From positions 16,085,778 to 16,149,777 of the forward strand of contig NC_049988.1 of the NCBI RefSeq assembly GCF_000003815.2: 64,000 nucleotides of DNA, read 5' to 3'. Within the stretch, counting starts at the first letter, position 1. Each line of letters begins with the position of its first letter. Origin of the DNA: Branchiostoma floridae (taxonomy: Eukaryota; Chordata; Leptocardii; Amphioxiformes; Branchiostomatidae). The position numbers and the translations under genes are program-made. Positions 12,801-22,170 of this stretch are shown here, in pieces. The notes under the pieces are model-generated. The model was given only the letters and a program-made list of their open reading frames with translations. It was not told the DNA's origin and did not search any database.

Positions 12801-14812
12801 AGATTTGAAAAGCTAGACATCACCCCCAAGATTTTGTTTGTTTGTTTGTTTGTTAGATTTGAAAAGCTAGACATCACCCCCAAGAGTGCCCAGAAGATCA
12901 AGCCTGTCCTGGAGCGCTGGATGGCTGAGGCCGAGGAGAGGTATAAGAACGGGGCCGCCAACCTGTCCGAGTTCATCGGGCAAGAACCTTCCAAGAAAAG
13001 GAAGAGAAGAACGTCATTCACACCACAGGTAAGGTCTTAGAATATTCGTGAAACTCTATGTCTATGGATGTGTTGTCATCTCGGTACGTCAGGCGTCCAT
13101 TCGGGTGATTTGAAGTGAATCACCAACTCCAGACAGAATGATTTGTACCTTCGTAGGAACCCAAGTACTAGTATTAGAGCCCCTAATTTTTTTGACAGTA
13201 GTGGGTGGTTCTTTAATGTGCCTGGTGCAAATTTCTAGCCAGCGTTCGTCCTTCCGTCCTCGGACAGAATTTTGCTGCTGGGGACGGACATAAATTTTGT
13301 GCATTCTATCCTTTATGATGGACAAAAATTGGCATGTTAAGATATCCAAACAGATGCCATTGAACCAAGCAGAGTCTACAAGCAAAGTTTGCCCCTCAAA
13401 ATGCCAGAAATAGCATTCAGAGGGTCTAGATTTTAAAATTTTCCAGGGGAACATGCTCCCAAATACCCCTAGGATCATTGCGCCTTTGGGTCGCGACAGG
13501 ATTTCCAAATTCAAAATCCAGGGACGGAAAAAAATCAGGCTGACTAGAACACTGGTGGGGTGTAAATCTCCGTTAACACGGAACCTCCACTTAACGCACT
13601 ATTCTATTCAAATTCTTGATACGAGATGGAGATTCACAAGGGCTCCATCTGAGTGAAGTAGTGAATCACAGAGACAGAAGGACTTACTTACCCTTATATA
13701 TACCGGGTCGTAACCTTTAGTACTGTTTTTCGAAAGGTGCGGTGGGTTCTTGTGTGCGTGGGGTGTGACTCTCTGTTAACACAGGACCTCCATTTAACAT
13801 CATGTCCTATTCAAATTCTTGCTGCTTCTGTTCCAGGCCTTGGAAGTGCTGAATGCCCACTTTGAGAAGAACACCCATCCGTCGGGAGCAGAGATGACCG
13901 CACTGGCCGAAAAGCTGAACTACGACAGAGAGGTGATCCGCGTATGGTTCTGCAACAAGCGACAGGCCCTGAAGAACACCATCAAGAAGCTCAAGACTCA
14001 CCACGAGGCTGTGAGCGCACATCACGAAGCCGTGGTAGGCAGGCAGCTGTTTCTGTTCATTATAAACTTCACCTAACCGACACTAAGGATAGTTGGGACT
14101 TACCCAAACTTTTGGCTGCCTTGTTAAAGCCTCTTTTCAAGGGGGGATAGTGCATTATGCAATTTGCAAGATTCTTGTAGTTCTCAATGCACAAATAATA
14201 AAATTAAGAAATGTCCGTAACAAATTGCTTTAGTTGTATTTGTGCCAATCAATTTAGCTGTTGAACTGGAGTTATTAGATTGTGAAAAAAAATTGAACCT
14301 ATTATAGTGTCAGACTATAACCCATACAGTATCACACTTCACTCAGTATCCGTTTGTGTGTAACACTGTTTTATTCTCCTGTATTGTTTTATGCTGAAAG
14401 GCAGATGCTGCTAACTGCTACCAGGTCTGTGTCGTTCTTTGAAAAAATATGGTAAAAAGTACTTGACTATAAGACATTAGAAATCAGGGTTGTCCAAATT
14501 CCGAACCTGTTTGTAAATTTGGAATTGTAATATTTTTTTTTTCCTTTTCAGGTAACCCAAATAGCTGGCCCAACTCATGTAACCCAAATCCCGCAACAGG
14601 TCAACCTGGGGTCACAACAGGTCAGTCTGGGGTCACAACAGGTCAGTCTGGGGTCACAGGTCAGCCTGGGTCCTCAGGTCAGCCTGGGGTCACAGGTCAG
14701 CCTGGCTCAACAGGTCATGAACTCTCAGGTCACCGCCCACGTGACCTCCCCCACCATCACCACTGACAACCTCACAGCTCAAGACTTGACGTCAGGAAGC
14801 CTCTCACCTTGA
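3777..14812 (+). CDS. POU6F: POU class 6 homeodomain transcription factor (12 exons in window; 5' exons missing)
   Basis: This is a DNA-binding nuclear transcription factor. In-frame splicing of 3777-3897, 6779-6876, 8230-8289, 8563-8658, 9363-9479, 10210-10339, 10855-11444, 11692-11740, 12220-12391, 12857-13028, 13837-14034 and 14552-14812 gives 687 residues and a stop; every junction phase agrees. The first exon begins DPMISGQQ, matching the QDPMIAGQ motif near the N-terminus of vertebrate POU6F2, so earlier exons probably lie to the left. A long Q/T/V-rich region follows. The POU-specific domain runs from INLEEIKEFARQFKIRRLSL to about PVLERW. The homeodomain starts at KKRKRRTSFTPQ and ends with recognition helix REVIRVWFCNKRQ. 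GLTQTQVGQAL and SQSAICRFEKLDITPKSAQK are diagnostic of class 6. The C-terminal tail of about 110 residues after the homeodomain is unusually long. Family assignment is firm; POU6F1 versus POU6F2 cannot be separated, and an invertebrate may have a single co-orthologue. Confidence 0.93.
3898..6778 (+). other. POU6F: POU6 intron, no gene seen
   Basis: This is AT-rich sequence with short CAATCAATCAATC tracts (about 3908-3930 and 4092-4110) and poorly conserved repeats such as the paired CAGACATCTGA segments near 4870-5000. No frame shows coding character, and no RNA gene was recognised. Confidence 0.6.
6779..6876 (+). CDS. POU6F: POU6 exon b
   Basis: TTCTAG acceptor and CAG|GTGAGA donor bound 98 nt. 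The exon completes the split glycine codon and continues ATVPIMQPQMLMAPVAAGIP, ending in phase 0. It is hydrophobic and glutamine-rich, like the transactivation region of POU6 proteins. Confidence 0.85.
7811..8213. repeat. Minisatellite, about 20 units of 20 bp (CCATGTCTCCATGGTAACTG)
   Basis: About 400 bp of head-to-tail 20-mers in the POU6 intron end directly at the acceptor of exon c. Units vary by single bases (for example CCATGACTCC and CCACATCTCT). The unit contains GTCTCCATGGTAAC, close to the RFX X-box consensus; the unit at 7847-7860 (GTCACCACGGTAAC) matches that consensus fully. Long minus-strand frames through it are simply translated repeat. Confidence 0.92.
8230..8289 (+). CDS. 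POU6F: POU6 exon c, cassette-like, 60 nt
   Basis: Acceptor CTGCAG|CAG (a NAGNAG, so use of the second AG would remove one glutamine) and donor TGG|GTTAGT bound the exon. It encodes QPAGLLSQSSTGHAMPSTGW in phase 0-0, so inclusion or skipping keeps the frame. It resembles exon d in GL(L)SQSS and in its Trp-GTTAGT end. Confidence 0.6.
8563..8658 (+). CDS. POU6F: POU6 exon d, cassette-like, 96 nt
   Basis: The NAGNAG acceptor (GCAAG|CAG|CAAGG) allows a 96- or 93-nt exon, and the donor is TGG|GTTAGT. It encodes a serine/asparagine-rich segment from QGSVSPNTPGLSQSSAAST to MACSW. Phase 0-0 makes it skippable without a frameshift. Confidence 0.6.
9363..9479 (+). CDS. POU6F: POU6 exon e
   Basis: CTCTAG acceptor and CAG|GTTTGT donor bound 117 nt in phase 0-0. 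It encodes IQTVNGQQMLLIPVAGPNGQ and then QLLTIPVSIPQSPGQQGQ, matching the LLIPISIAGQ-type glutamine-rich block of POU6 proteins. Confidence 0.88.
9740..9870 (+). repeat. SINE 3' body fragment
   Basis: AGTGGACTAGCTCCCTGCTT followed by GTGTGGCCCAAGGACTGAAG resembles the body of the SINE at 3330-3605 but lacks its tRNA head. It lies in the intron after exon e. Confidence 0.45.
10020..10185 (-). mobile_element. tRNA-derived SINE fragment, minus strand
   Basis: On the minus strand TAGTCTAGTGGTTAGGG reads as an A box and GTGAGTTTGATTC as a diverged B box, at tRNA-like spacing. It sits just upstream of POU6 exon f, inside an intron. It does not fold into a full tRNA that I can see. Confidence 0.5.
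10210..10339 (+). CDS. POU6F: POU6 exon f
   Basis: CTCCAG acceptor and TCAG|GTAAAA donor bound 130 nt, phase 0 in and 1 out. It encodes VAQIIALPTAGGQVLPTGGQ, then MLTQAAVNGGVVASPGAQQA. The glycine codon split at its end is completed by exon g. Confidence 0.88.
10855..11444 (+). CDS. POU6F: POU6 exon g, long T/N/Q-rich region
   Basis: TTACAG acceptor and GATGAG|GTCCGT donor (GTCCGT is a weak donor) bound 590 nt. The product is threonine-, asparagine-, glutamine- and alanine-rich with repeated TNQ/VNQ steps. LTNAAGQVLGTVVGTQIL corresponds to the LTNAQGQVIGT motif of vertebrate POU6 proteins. The exon is noticeably more GC-rich than the introns. Confidence 0.88.
11692..11740 (+). CDS. POU6F: POU6 exon h, 49 nt
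   Basis: CTTACAG acceptor and GCAG|GTAAGG donor are near consensus. It encodes LHSQASQQSISQLAAA and ends after the first base of a codon that exon i completes, giving D or AD depending on the acceptor used. Confidence 0.8.
12217..12391 (+). CDS. POU6F: POU6 exon i, first half of the POU-specific domain
   Basis: The acceptor is a NAGNAG (TCCAG|CAG|ATATCC): starting at 12217 gives AAADILGS and starting at 12220 gives AADILGS after exon h. The exon encodes DGINLEEIKEFARQFKIRRL, SLGLTQTQVGQALSATEGPA and YSQSAIC plus AG of the next arginine codon, with donor AG|GTATGG. This junction is shared with vertebrate POU6 genes. Confidence 0.95.
12660..12856 (+). repeat. Three diverging tandem copies of the exon j splice acceptor and exon start
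   Basis: Exon-start-like sequence follows a T-rich tract and AG at 12672 (TTAGAAAAGCTACACACC), 12730 (ATTTGACCCC, then AAGAAGCTAGACACCACTCA) and 12803 (ATTTGAAAAGCTAGACATCA, identical to exon j for its first 28 bases). The true exon begins at 12857. TTTG repeats separate the copies. Confidence 0.85.
12857..13028 (+). CDS. POU6F: POU6 exon j, end of the POU-specific domain, linker and start of the homeodomain
   Basis: The TTAG acceptor completes the split arginine codon and reads FEKLDITPKSAQKIKPVLER, then a linker ending GQEPSKKRKRRTSFTPQ, donor CAG|GTAAGG. The 5' end and acceptor of this exon are repeated upstream (see findings). Using the copy at 12801-12802 would add 18 residues in frame. 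Confidence 0.95.
13029..13836 (+). other. POU6F: POU6 intron, no gene seen
   Basis: It contains a partial internal duplication: GTGTAAATCTCCGTTAACACGGAACCTCCACTTAAC (about 13560-13595) resembles GTGTGACTCTCTGTTAACACAGGACCTCCATTTAAC (about 13764-13799), and each is followed by CCTATTCAAATTCTTG or similar. The second copy leads straight into the acceptor of exon k. No coding potential was seen. Confidence 0.55.
13837..14034 (+). CDS. POU6F: POU6 exon k, homeodomain helices 1-3
   Basis: TTCCAG acceptor and GCCGTG|GTAGGC donor bound 198 nt in phase 0-0. It encodes ALEVLNAHFEKNTHPSGAEM, then LAEKLNYDREVIRVWFCNKR with the DNA-contacting WFCN core, then a basic KNTIKKLKTHHEAV tail. Lysine in NKRQ replaces the more common arginine of NRRQ. 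Confidence 0.95.
14552..14812 (+). CDS. POU6F: POU6 terminal coding exon with QVSLGSQ repeats
   Basis: A long T tract and CAG precede GTAACCCAAATAGC. The 87-codon frame joins exon k in phase and ends at TGA 14810-14812. It encodes VTQIAGPTHVTQIPQQVNLG, six QV(N/S)LG repeats, then a serine/threonine tail ending LTSGSLSP. The repeat is also present in the DNA (CAGGTCAGTCTGGGGTCA). There is no ATG in this exon, so it is easy to miss in single-exon ORF calls. Confidence 0.82.
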   Translation, partial: VTQIAGPTHVTQIPQQVNLGSQQVSLGSQQVSLGSQVSLGPQVSLGSQVSLAQQVMNSQVTAHVTSPTITTDNLTAQDLTSGSLSP

Positions 14813-15618
14813 AGATTTCCGAGACGTCTTGAAGGTTTCTCCTCACCTTGAACCTTGTTAAGACCACTTGAAGACTTGTCTTAGTCCCCCTTTCATCCCA
14901 GTGATGCTCCCTGCAAATTTAACGTTAAGGTGAAGACAAAGGATGATTCGGCAAGTTTGGTCTCTGCACTCTGAAATGTAAGTAGCACATAGAAAGAAAG
15001 AAAGTTTCAAAATGTTGACAAATGTGGAAATGTGTATACAAGTAGGACTGGATCATAATGATCCAGTCATGTTCCCAATCATTTCTCCCCCTCTCAAAGG
15101 GTAGAGCTGGGGGGCCTCCCTCAAGAACTTTTTAAAATTTAGAAGCTCTTTTTAGAGTTAGGAGCCATTTCTAGGCAGAATTGAGAAACAAACTAACACT
15201 GAACATTTCTATTTGTGAACTGTATTCACCACTGTCCCACTTTCAAAACAAGTCAAAAAGTGAACATTTAACCCTAACAGTAAGGGTTTTGGTAAATGTC
15301 TTTAGACCCAATATTACGGGACCACTCATTTTTGCTCGGAGCATTACTGGAAACTAGAAGATAAAAAATCCATTCTTGACATGTCGTGTAATCGGTAGTA
15401 CCACCACCTCAGCTTGCATGAATATACCGCAGTGTTCTCCAGTGTCAAACATAGAAAACATTTCTACCTCCTACCAACAACCAATAACCGATAACCCCAA
15501 TATTAACACCAAAGTCGTTCCCATTCTTTGATAGCTTGAGTCCGTGCATGACTAAGTGTACCATGTAGTCCGTGTGTGCCAGTATTTTCAAAACTCAAAC
15601 CACAGAATATCCTAGTAT

Positions 15619-16056
15619 CTAAGGGTGGGTACCGGTACACCGTACAAAACCGGTTTTTCTTATTGGACCGGTCCGAAAAAAAACGACCTGAAAAAATTTG
15701 GTGGACCGGATGTTGGACCTGATAGAAAAGAAATAGATAATATGAACTGACTTTCAAACGTTTTGGGGCTTGCCGGCCGAAGGAAAAAGCAAGAGCGAAG
15801 TAGAGTAGAGTCCATGGCCATCTCTCCCAAGTTTTAAAGCCAATCCTACAGAGGCAGTTAGCCTTGTAGGATTTTAAAACATCCGTGGCAATAGAATACT
15901 CCACCAAAAAGGTTTCCTTGTGGCAAAATGGATCATTGTTTTGAGTGTCGTCTATTCACAAGTTTTCACATACTGAATCAGGTCCGGACCTAGACCTAAT
16001 CCTCTGGACCTGAACCGGACCTGGACCTGAATTTTCTGTACCGGTACCCACCCCTA
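15619..16056. mobile_element. Non-autonomous TIR transposon, about 437 bp (hAT-like termini)
   Basis: AAGGGTGGGTACCGGTAC at the left is answered by GTACCGGTACCCACCCCT at the right. The interior near both ends is full of ACCGG/GGACC/GGTCC words that pair across the element. The termini resemble hAT-type CAGGGGTGGG ends. No clear 8-bp target duplication was found. The minus-strand frame over it is not a gene. Confidence 0.65.
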
Positions 16057-16984
16057 CTAATAACATTGCAGTGTATGATACTGTATTTCTGAACACCTGA
16101 AGTCCAAAGACTAATGATGAACTATACACAAAATCCTGTCCAAGGCTCTTTGGTCAACGTCACACGATAGCTTTGCAAGCTAGTCCTAACAAAGAACAGA
16201 GTTATTCTGTCATGATTTAACGTACAATATTGTTCAAATTTGTTTTTGTTCCATTATATTATTACAGTCATTACTGGAGTAAGTTTTATCCAAGATACTG
16301 AATTCAAACTTTTTTTACTTACAGTTTACTACTCATAATTCAATTGTACAACACAAAAAGTTAATTTAATTATGTAAAACAATTAAGTGCTCTGGGTTTT
16401 CCTGCCTGAAAGCAGTGTTTTTTGCTCTAACTGATTAATTAAATCACAATTTAATTCTTCAATGATTTTTCTCTACTACTGCTGAAACCAAAACCAACCA
16501 GCTCAATGCAACAGTTCTAACATGACAACTACCAAACCCTGAAGTGCACTCACTCTTTCTAAACAGATACTACCAAAAAGTAGACAAACACCAAAGATGA
16601 CAATTCTGTGACGTTGACCAAGGAAGCCAACTTTGTGTGAGAGGGAATGGTTGTACCATGGTGGCATATCTTCATTTTCTTTGCAAAATTTGCCAATTTA
16701 CAATGTAAATACCATTCTCATGCTCTTAAATGCATGTTGACTTTGTTGGAAGTCTACAAATTGCTAAGAAACAAATTAAAGAACAATGGTCAAAAGACAA
16801 AAGTCCCATACATAAATAAGTCTTCTTGATTTATATAACACCTTAATATAAAACAAAGCAAATCATTTTTGATAGAGCCAACATACTCCCAGATTTACAC
16901 AGTCTGTTTTTGCTTGTCTTGACACAACTCGTTGATTTGGGTTTAAAAGATCAAATTTGGCCAGCTTGAGAAATGTTCTCTCTC

Positions 16985-17100
16985 CATATGCCAAGCATAT
17001 TACTCAAGCAACTGGATATGATGTTGGAAACGGTCAGACTTTTCAGACAGCGTCCACTATCTTTGTCAGTGACACTGAGGTGATCTGGAAGAAGCTGGTC
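16985..17100 (+). repeat. Copy of the CAAGCAACTGGATATGAT repeat family
   Basis: TACTCAAGCAACTGGATATG followed by a GGAAACGGTCAGAC segment and GTCAGTGACACTGA. The same order is found at about 48217-48300. Related copies lie at 48766-48892 and 54932-55034. Confidence 0.6.
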
Positions 17101-20100
17101 TTTTATACCCTAACTATGAATGAATTCTCTCTCCATGTTTCTATCACAAGGTTGCTACATTCTACTCCTTAATCTGCAACATTTTTAAGAAATTAAAATA
17201 AAAACAAACATGGTTACAACCAGTCTCTTCTCGGCAACCCTTCAGACATGCCTTAAATACTTAGCCTCAACTTGCAACTGTGACAGTGTCCCTGAATGTA
17301 CTGTACAACGTCAATGGTATAGATGTATAAATATATGTAAAAAAACAACAACAACATAACTATGTGTATATTGATGTATGCAATGTCCTCTATCTATTGA
17401 GGAAAGTATGTTGTATTTGTGCATCCCCTTACTACAAGGACAGAGAATTAGCGGAGAAGGTTTTTGTGAAGAGCGGTGAATTGATTGTGGAGTTACGCTA
17501 GGACCTGCAAGGGGGCGTTATTGTATGGTGTCCTGTGCCTTTCTCTGTACGCAAGTGTTGTGGAATCTAACGTTATTCACTTACATACAAAATGTATATG
17601 AGGAGTCAAAAGAAGACAGGTTTTGGTTCTCGCCAATTTTCTTAGTTGTTTCTTGGATTCATGTTGGAAAGGCCCAGAAACAGATTCATGGTATAAGAAT
17701 GTGTGCCCTCAGCTAAATCCAAATACATGTACTGCCTGTTCCCTGAGAGAAGTAGGTGCGTGAGTGTGAGTATACTGGTACAATGAGGCAAGTTTCCCCT
17801 ATTAGAGGTCGTTGGATTGTCGATTACCTGTACACAGAGTCAGAGTCATAGTCATACGGTGTATTACAGCACCGTTGGGGTTATACCGCCCCTTACACAG
17901 TGAGTCCAAATCCTCCTTTTAAAGGCAAAGAATGGAGGTCTGAGGGAAGCTTATAAGATTGTGGAAATAAGGAGACAGAATTCTAGCAGCTATATAATTT
18001 GTTTTTTATGACTAAGTGTCACGGTCATTCTGTAATAGAAGGGGGTATATTGTTGCAAATGTAAACATCACAGAAGAAAGTATTCCAATAAGATTACTAC
18101 TCAAACCCTACCGTATGAACCTTTAATGCTGGTATTTTCACTGATTTGTGCAGATTGTGTGTAGAAGATGTAAGTAGCGAGAGATCAGGCTTGTTTGGAC
18201 GGATTCTGGTTGGCATTAGGTCTGAATGTATCATGACAACATTGTTTGCAAGTTGTTTCATTTTAGCACAACTGTTATAACTTATTGCTGATAGATTAAT
18301 AGATGGAAATGATGTATGCTTCCTAATAATATTATCACTCTGCTGTTTCATTACTGCTGGTGGTATCAAACCACTGTTTTACAACCTTAAGATGGTATCA
18401 CACAGTAGTTTTCCTTTCTTTCTTTCATAGTGCCACAGTGCTACTTTCATGGGCTTTTGAATTATGATCAGTATAGGTTGTGAACTCAACTTGCTTAAAT
18501 TGTAAGTCTTTTGCTATCTCGGTTGTTCATATAGTAGAAAACATTGTACAAGTGAAACATGACAGTGAATTTTTATATGATTATTTGCGCTCGAGTTTTT
18601 GCCCTTTTTTTGAAAGAGGGTCAATCCCAACACGAGAGGTTAGCTTGTCTTTCAGTCAGATATTTGTATTCTTGAGTATTAACATTGACACGTGGTTAAG
18701 ATATAATTTATGTTTTGTGTATTGTTTTGTATATTCATATTTGTGCGAATGAGCTCTCATGGCTCTATAATCATAGTAGAATTCTGCTGAAGACAACATG
18801 CTGAACTCCTTGTTGGCTTTGTTTAATCTGGTGGGCACAGGTTTTTGTTGTTTAGGCATTGCTTCTACTTTCAGAATGACTTTTTCAACTTGTATTTTGC
18901 ACATGTAGACTAACAAAGTTTATTTATTACAATTTGTGTTCTAAATTCATATCAATTCAATGAAATGCTTCAATTTCACAACTTTGTTTATTGCCGAATT
19001 GTAAAAAAATGATCCTATAAGTTGATATTTTTATTCACAGAATAGGAAATGATTTCAAAAGCTCACTTACATTTAGCACAGTATGATGTTGCTTGGATAT
19101 TTGGGCACGAGTTTTCTTGGTTATTTTTGAAAGGGACAAACTAGATGCTTTCAAAAGTTACCAAGTTTCTTTGCAATTCTTGATGAAAAAAAAAGTTCAT
19201 CAGATATAGGCAAAGCCAGTAAGGAGGTATTAGCTGAACAATTTTATTTTATCAGTAACTGTAATATTTGTTATTATTATTATTATTATAACACATGTAT
19301 AATATATCCTTGTGTAACATTTGTAGCTAAGCTAACTTATGTTAGTTTATTTGAAAGTGCCATGGGTAAATGATTTTTAACGTCCTTTGCAAAAAGGCAA
19401 AAGTGAGCATTGATATTGGAAGACCAAAATAGTACGTAGCTAGCACATACTGTAATAGAAGATAGGAAATGTGCAGAAAATATCAAATGATAAAAAAATT
19501 ATTTTAGTGACTAAAGTAGGCGTTGGATGTGAAAAAGGATGACAATCGTGGAGGCAGGTGGCCTGTAATGCCGTAACCGGCCACAAGGGGGAGCTATTGA
19601 CTTTCGTACGCATATGATCTTATAAGGACAAGTTTTAACTCAAGTTATGAATTTTCTGGTGCAAACCTGGACATTTAAGGACTGTCTACGTATCACTTTC
19701 CCACATGAACCATTCCCTTTATTGAATTCGTAATTATTGAACTTAAAGTAACCAAAATCCCAGCTTATTATGATTTACTGTTCTGCTGGAAATGTCTTGA
19801 AATTCCCAAGCTTATATCGTATTCCTCTTCCCGTTTCTATATTATTACGTTCAGCCTATAGAGCTTAAGTTCTAGCTTTTACTTCTTTCCTGTTTTTTTT
19901 TATAGTTTTTTCGTTTCAAGACACAGTTAAACACTTAGTCCTCAAATATCCAGGTCTGTGACAGTTGTGAATGATTTAGGACTTTTAAAACTTTGATTGT
20001 ACATTGTAGCGATATTATTATTATTTTGTTAGACTAAACCCATGTTGTTAGATAGAGTAGCTTTTGTACCTGTATGTATGACTGTTCAGATCGTTATATT

Positions 20101-20166
20101 TGTACACTCACCGTGTCGTGTCTGTTTTTGTATGTTACAACACGTCCTCATCGACGTGCAAGTGCA

Positions 20167-20172
20167 AATAAA
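20167..20172 (+). terminator. Candidate polyadenylation signal AATAAA (POU6)
   Basis: AATAAA in GCAAATAAACATC is followed about 25 bases later by a GT-rich stretch (GAGGGGTGTTTTGTC), the usual arrangement of cleavage and downstream elements. Confidence 0.4.
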
Positions 20173-21059
20173 CATCTTTGCACTTGAGGGGTGTTTTGTC
20201 TCTTTCTTGGGAATGTATTAGTAACTGCACTTATAGTCTTTCAAACCTGTTCTTGAGCCTTTAGGCAGAGTAGGCAAGGGGCATATGGTATGGTCTCTGA
20301 AGTATATTAACTCACATATTCAAAATGTAACTAAAAGTGTATGGACATACTAATATCTATTTTTTTTTAAAGGTGAGACATATCTTCTATAATCTTGTAA
20401 GAAAAGCAGTTAGCTACATGCAACAGTGCAATGCAGCTTTACTACAGCTCACGTATTTTAGCCAAGCAGACCAGGTCACCCCTACTCTTATCGATAAGCA
20501 TGTTGGGTTCTTATATGTTTGAGGCTTATGCCATGCCTAAAGGTTGCCAGCTTTACGTCACCATCCAAAAAGACAAAAGCAATCCCTTACATGTCCGAGC
20601 TGGACCCCAACCCTAGGATCCAACTTCAGCCTTCGGATCAACAGAATTCGATCCATATGACCAAGCAGTGGGGTTGCGTTACCACTTGTGCCACGGGAAC
20701 ATACCACAGTTGTAAGTGCATCCTTTATCTTGCTACTGAATATAATCTCCAGGCAGATTTACCAGCGGCATACAAATGTAAGATAGTATCAACCAGAGCT
20801 GTCTCCAGCTTTAAATTTATTCGTCCCTCTTATTGATTGGGAGCCAATGTTGTTGATTTTCCTTGCAAAATCTGTCATTTAAGCTTACAAAAACCCATTT
20901 CCAACGATTTTATGTACTGAAGTTCAGATTTTTGGGACAGATGGGGTGAAATTTTTTCTGTCCCAACGAGCAAATTTCTGTCCCAGGACAGAGGGACAGG
21001 TCCTGGAGAATCCCCTGATATCAACATTGGCCAAGAAGTTTTGTATGTAAAATGCATTT

Positions 21060-21252
21060 AGGTTTGTGGGGATTTGATTTCGCGGTAGCGGGAAAAAAAA
21101 CTTTGCAATGGTTTTAAGTTTGTGGTAGCACCATGCTCTGTAGTCTCTTACTGCCATGAAAAAGTGTTCAGTGGTTTTAATTTTGTGGTAAAGCGGACAC
21201 CGCGGAAACCGCGAAAATTAAGCCACTGCGAAAGTTTCTGCATTTACAGTAT
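21060..21252. repeat. GC-patched inverted repeat (CGCGGT...ACCGCG)
   Basis: TTTGATTTCGCGGTAGCGG at the left, AAAGCGGACACCGCGGAAAC and CGCGAAAATTAAGCCACTGC at the right, ending TTTCTGCATTTACAGTA. The composition differs sharply from the surroundings, suggesting a small transposon relic. Confidence 0.45.
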
Positions 21253-21939
21253 TGCCGCATCAACATTGACCAAGAAGTGTCCAAAAGCCACCGGTAAATC
21301 TGCCTGGAGATTTAAAGTAAATACCATTTCCACTGGAGTACATCATAATCAACCTTGTGCCTTTGTTGAAGGCAATTTATTGCAGGGAAAGTGGATTGGT
21401 CTCCTATGGCGACTAGTACACAAAATGTAACCCAGTGATCGGTGTTTTGAGTACAACAAAGGGAATGGCCAGGTACAATGTCTTATGGGTGGTGGTTTTA
21501 TGATTGTCTCTGCAATTCCCTTCCAACTTGAAGTTCAGTGTAGTTTGTTTTCTACATTGTATGTTCCTCTTTTCTTCCAAGCTGTTGCTGTTATCCTTGT
21601 TATCAACTTGATGGAAATTTTTCCCCAGTTTCAAACAACCCATACCGGGCACCTCTATATCGTGATACATCCCTCAAACATGCTGCAATTTTCGGGGAAA
21701 ATTGTTTCATCCTTGATGTGCATGAATAATAAGTCACGTAACAGCTGTTGAACGCAGTGTTTGAAGGACAACAATACGGGTTGTTAAGGGCAGGACAATA
21801 TAATTCCAGGGATGTTTCTAAACCCCGTGTTCTGAATCTTCAATTTTGTGGTGGAGACATACACATGCATTTGGTGGTTTTGAATCACAAATTTGGACTT
21901 ACTGTATCTTTGGACTTCGTTGTGACCAACAGGAAGATG

Positions 21940-22113
21940 TAACACTAGTTCACCTTTATTCGTTGGGTAACCTATATCTTAAACTGTTATTTTGAAACTA
22001 TTTCAATTTGAAATGACCATCCGTCGACTTGATGTCCCTAAATACATTTTTCCAAATTTCTAAATACAATGGATATATGTTACCCCGCAGATAAAGGTTG
22101 ACAAGCCTTACTA
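21940..22113. mobile_element. MITE, family TTCACCTTTAT...GGGTAACCTATATC
   Basis: The left end ACTAGTTCACCTTTATTCG, then TTGGGTAACCTATATCTT, mirrors the right end GGATATATGTTACCCCGCAG, then ATAAAGGTTGACAAGCCTTA. A full sister copy is at 25125-25335, and a left terminus alone is at about 49610-49648. Confidence 0.75.
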
Positions 22114-22164
22114 GGGACAAATATGTACAAAAGAGTCATCAGAATTCAGTCAATGTGAAATTGT

Positions 22165-22170
22165 TTTATT
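22165..22170 (-). terminator. Candidate polyadenylation signal AATAAA (PLAC8-like gene, minus strand)
   Basis: TTTATT on the plus strand in TTGTTTTATTCAAAC. It is the plausible 3' limit of the PLAC8-like transcript, about 2.3 kb below the stop codon. Confidence 0.4.

Larger units (their letters stand above)
14813..20190 (+). other. POU6F: Probable long 3' UTR of POU6 or intergenic DNA
   Basis: No coding exon was recognised. An AATAAA at 20167-20172 inside GTGCAAATAAACATC is a plausible distal polyadenylation signal; AATAAA near 17198 could be an alternative. The stretch includes the TIR element at 15619-16056, a fragment of the CAAGCAACTGGATA repeat at about 16990-17095 and a TTA microsatellite near 19263-19290. 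Whether the UTR really extends 5.4 kb cannot be told from sequence. Confidence 0.4.
20173..22164. other. Intergenic DNA between convergent genes, repeat remnants only
   Basis: It holds a weak minus-strand tRNA-like SINE (about 20590-20705), a GGGACAG/CTGTCCC-rich patch (20930-21000), a patch with inverted CGCGGTAGCGG and CCGCGGAAACCGCG motifs (21060-21252) and a TIR element at 21940-22113. No gene was recognised. Confidence 0.5.

Noticed and set aside
15503-15907. 134-codon minus-strand frame near the POU6 3' end
   Set aside because: It straddles the terminus of a TIR element and has no recognisable motif or splice context.
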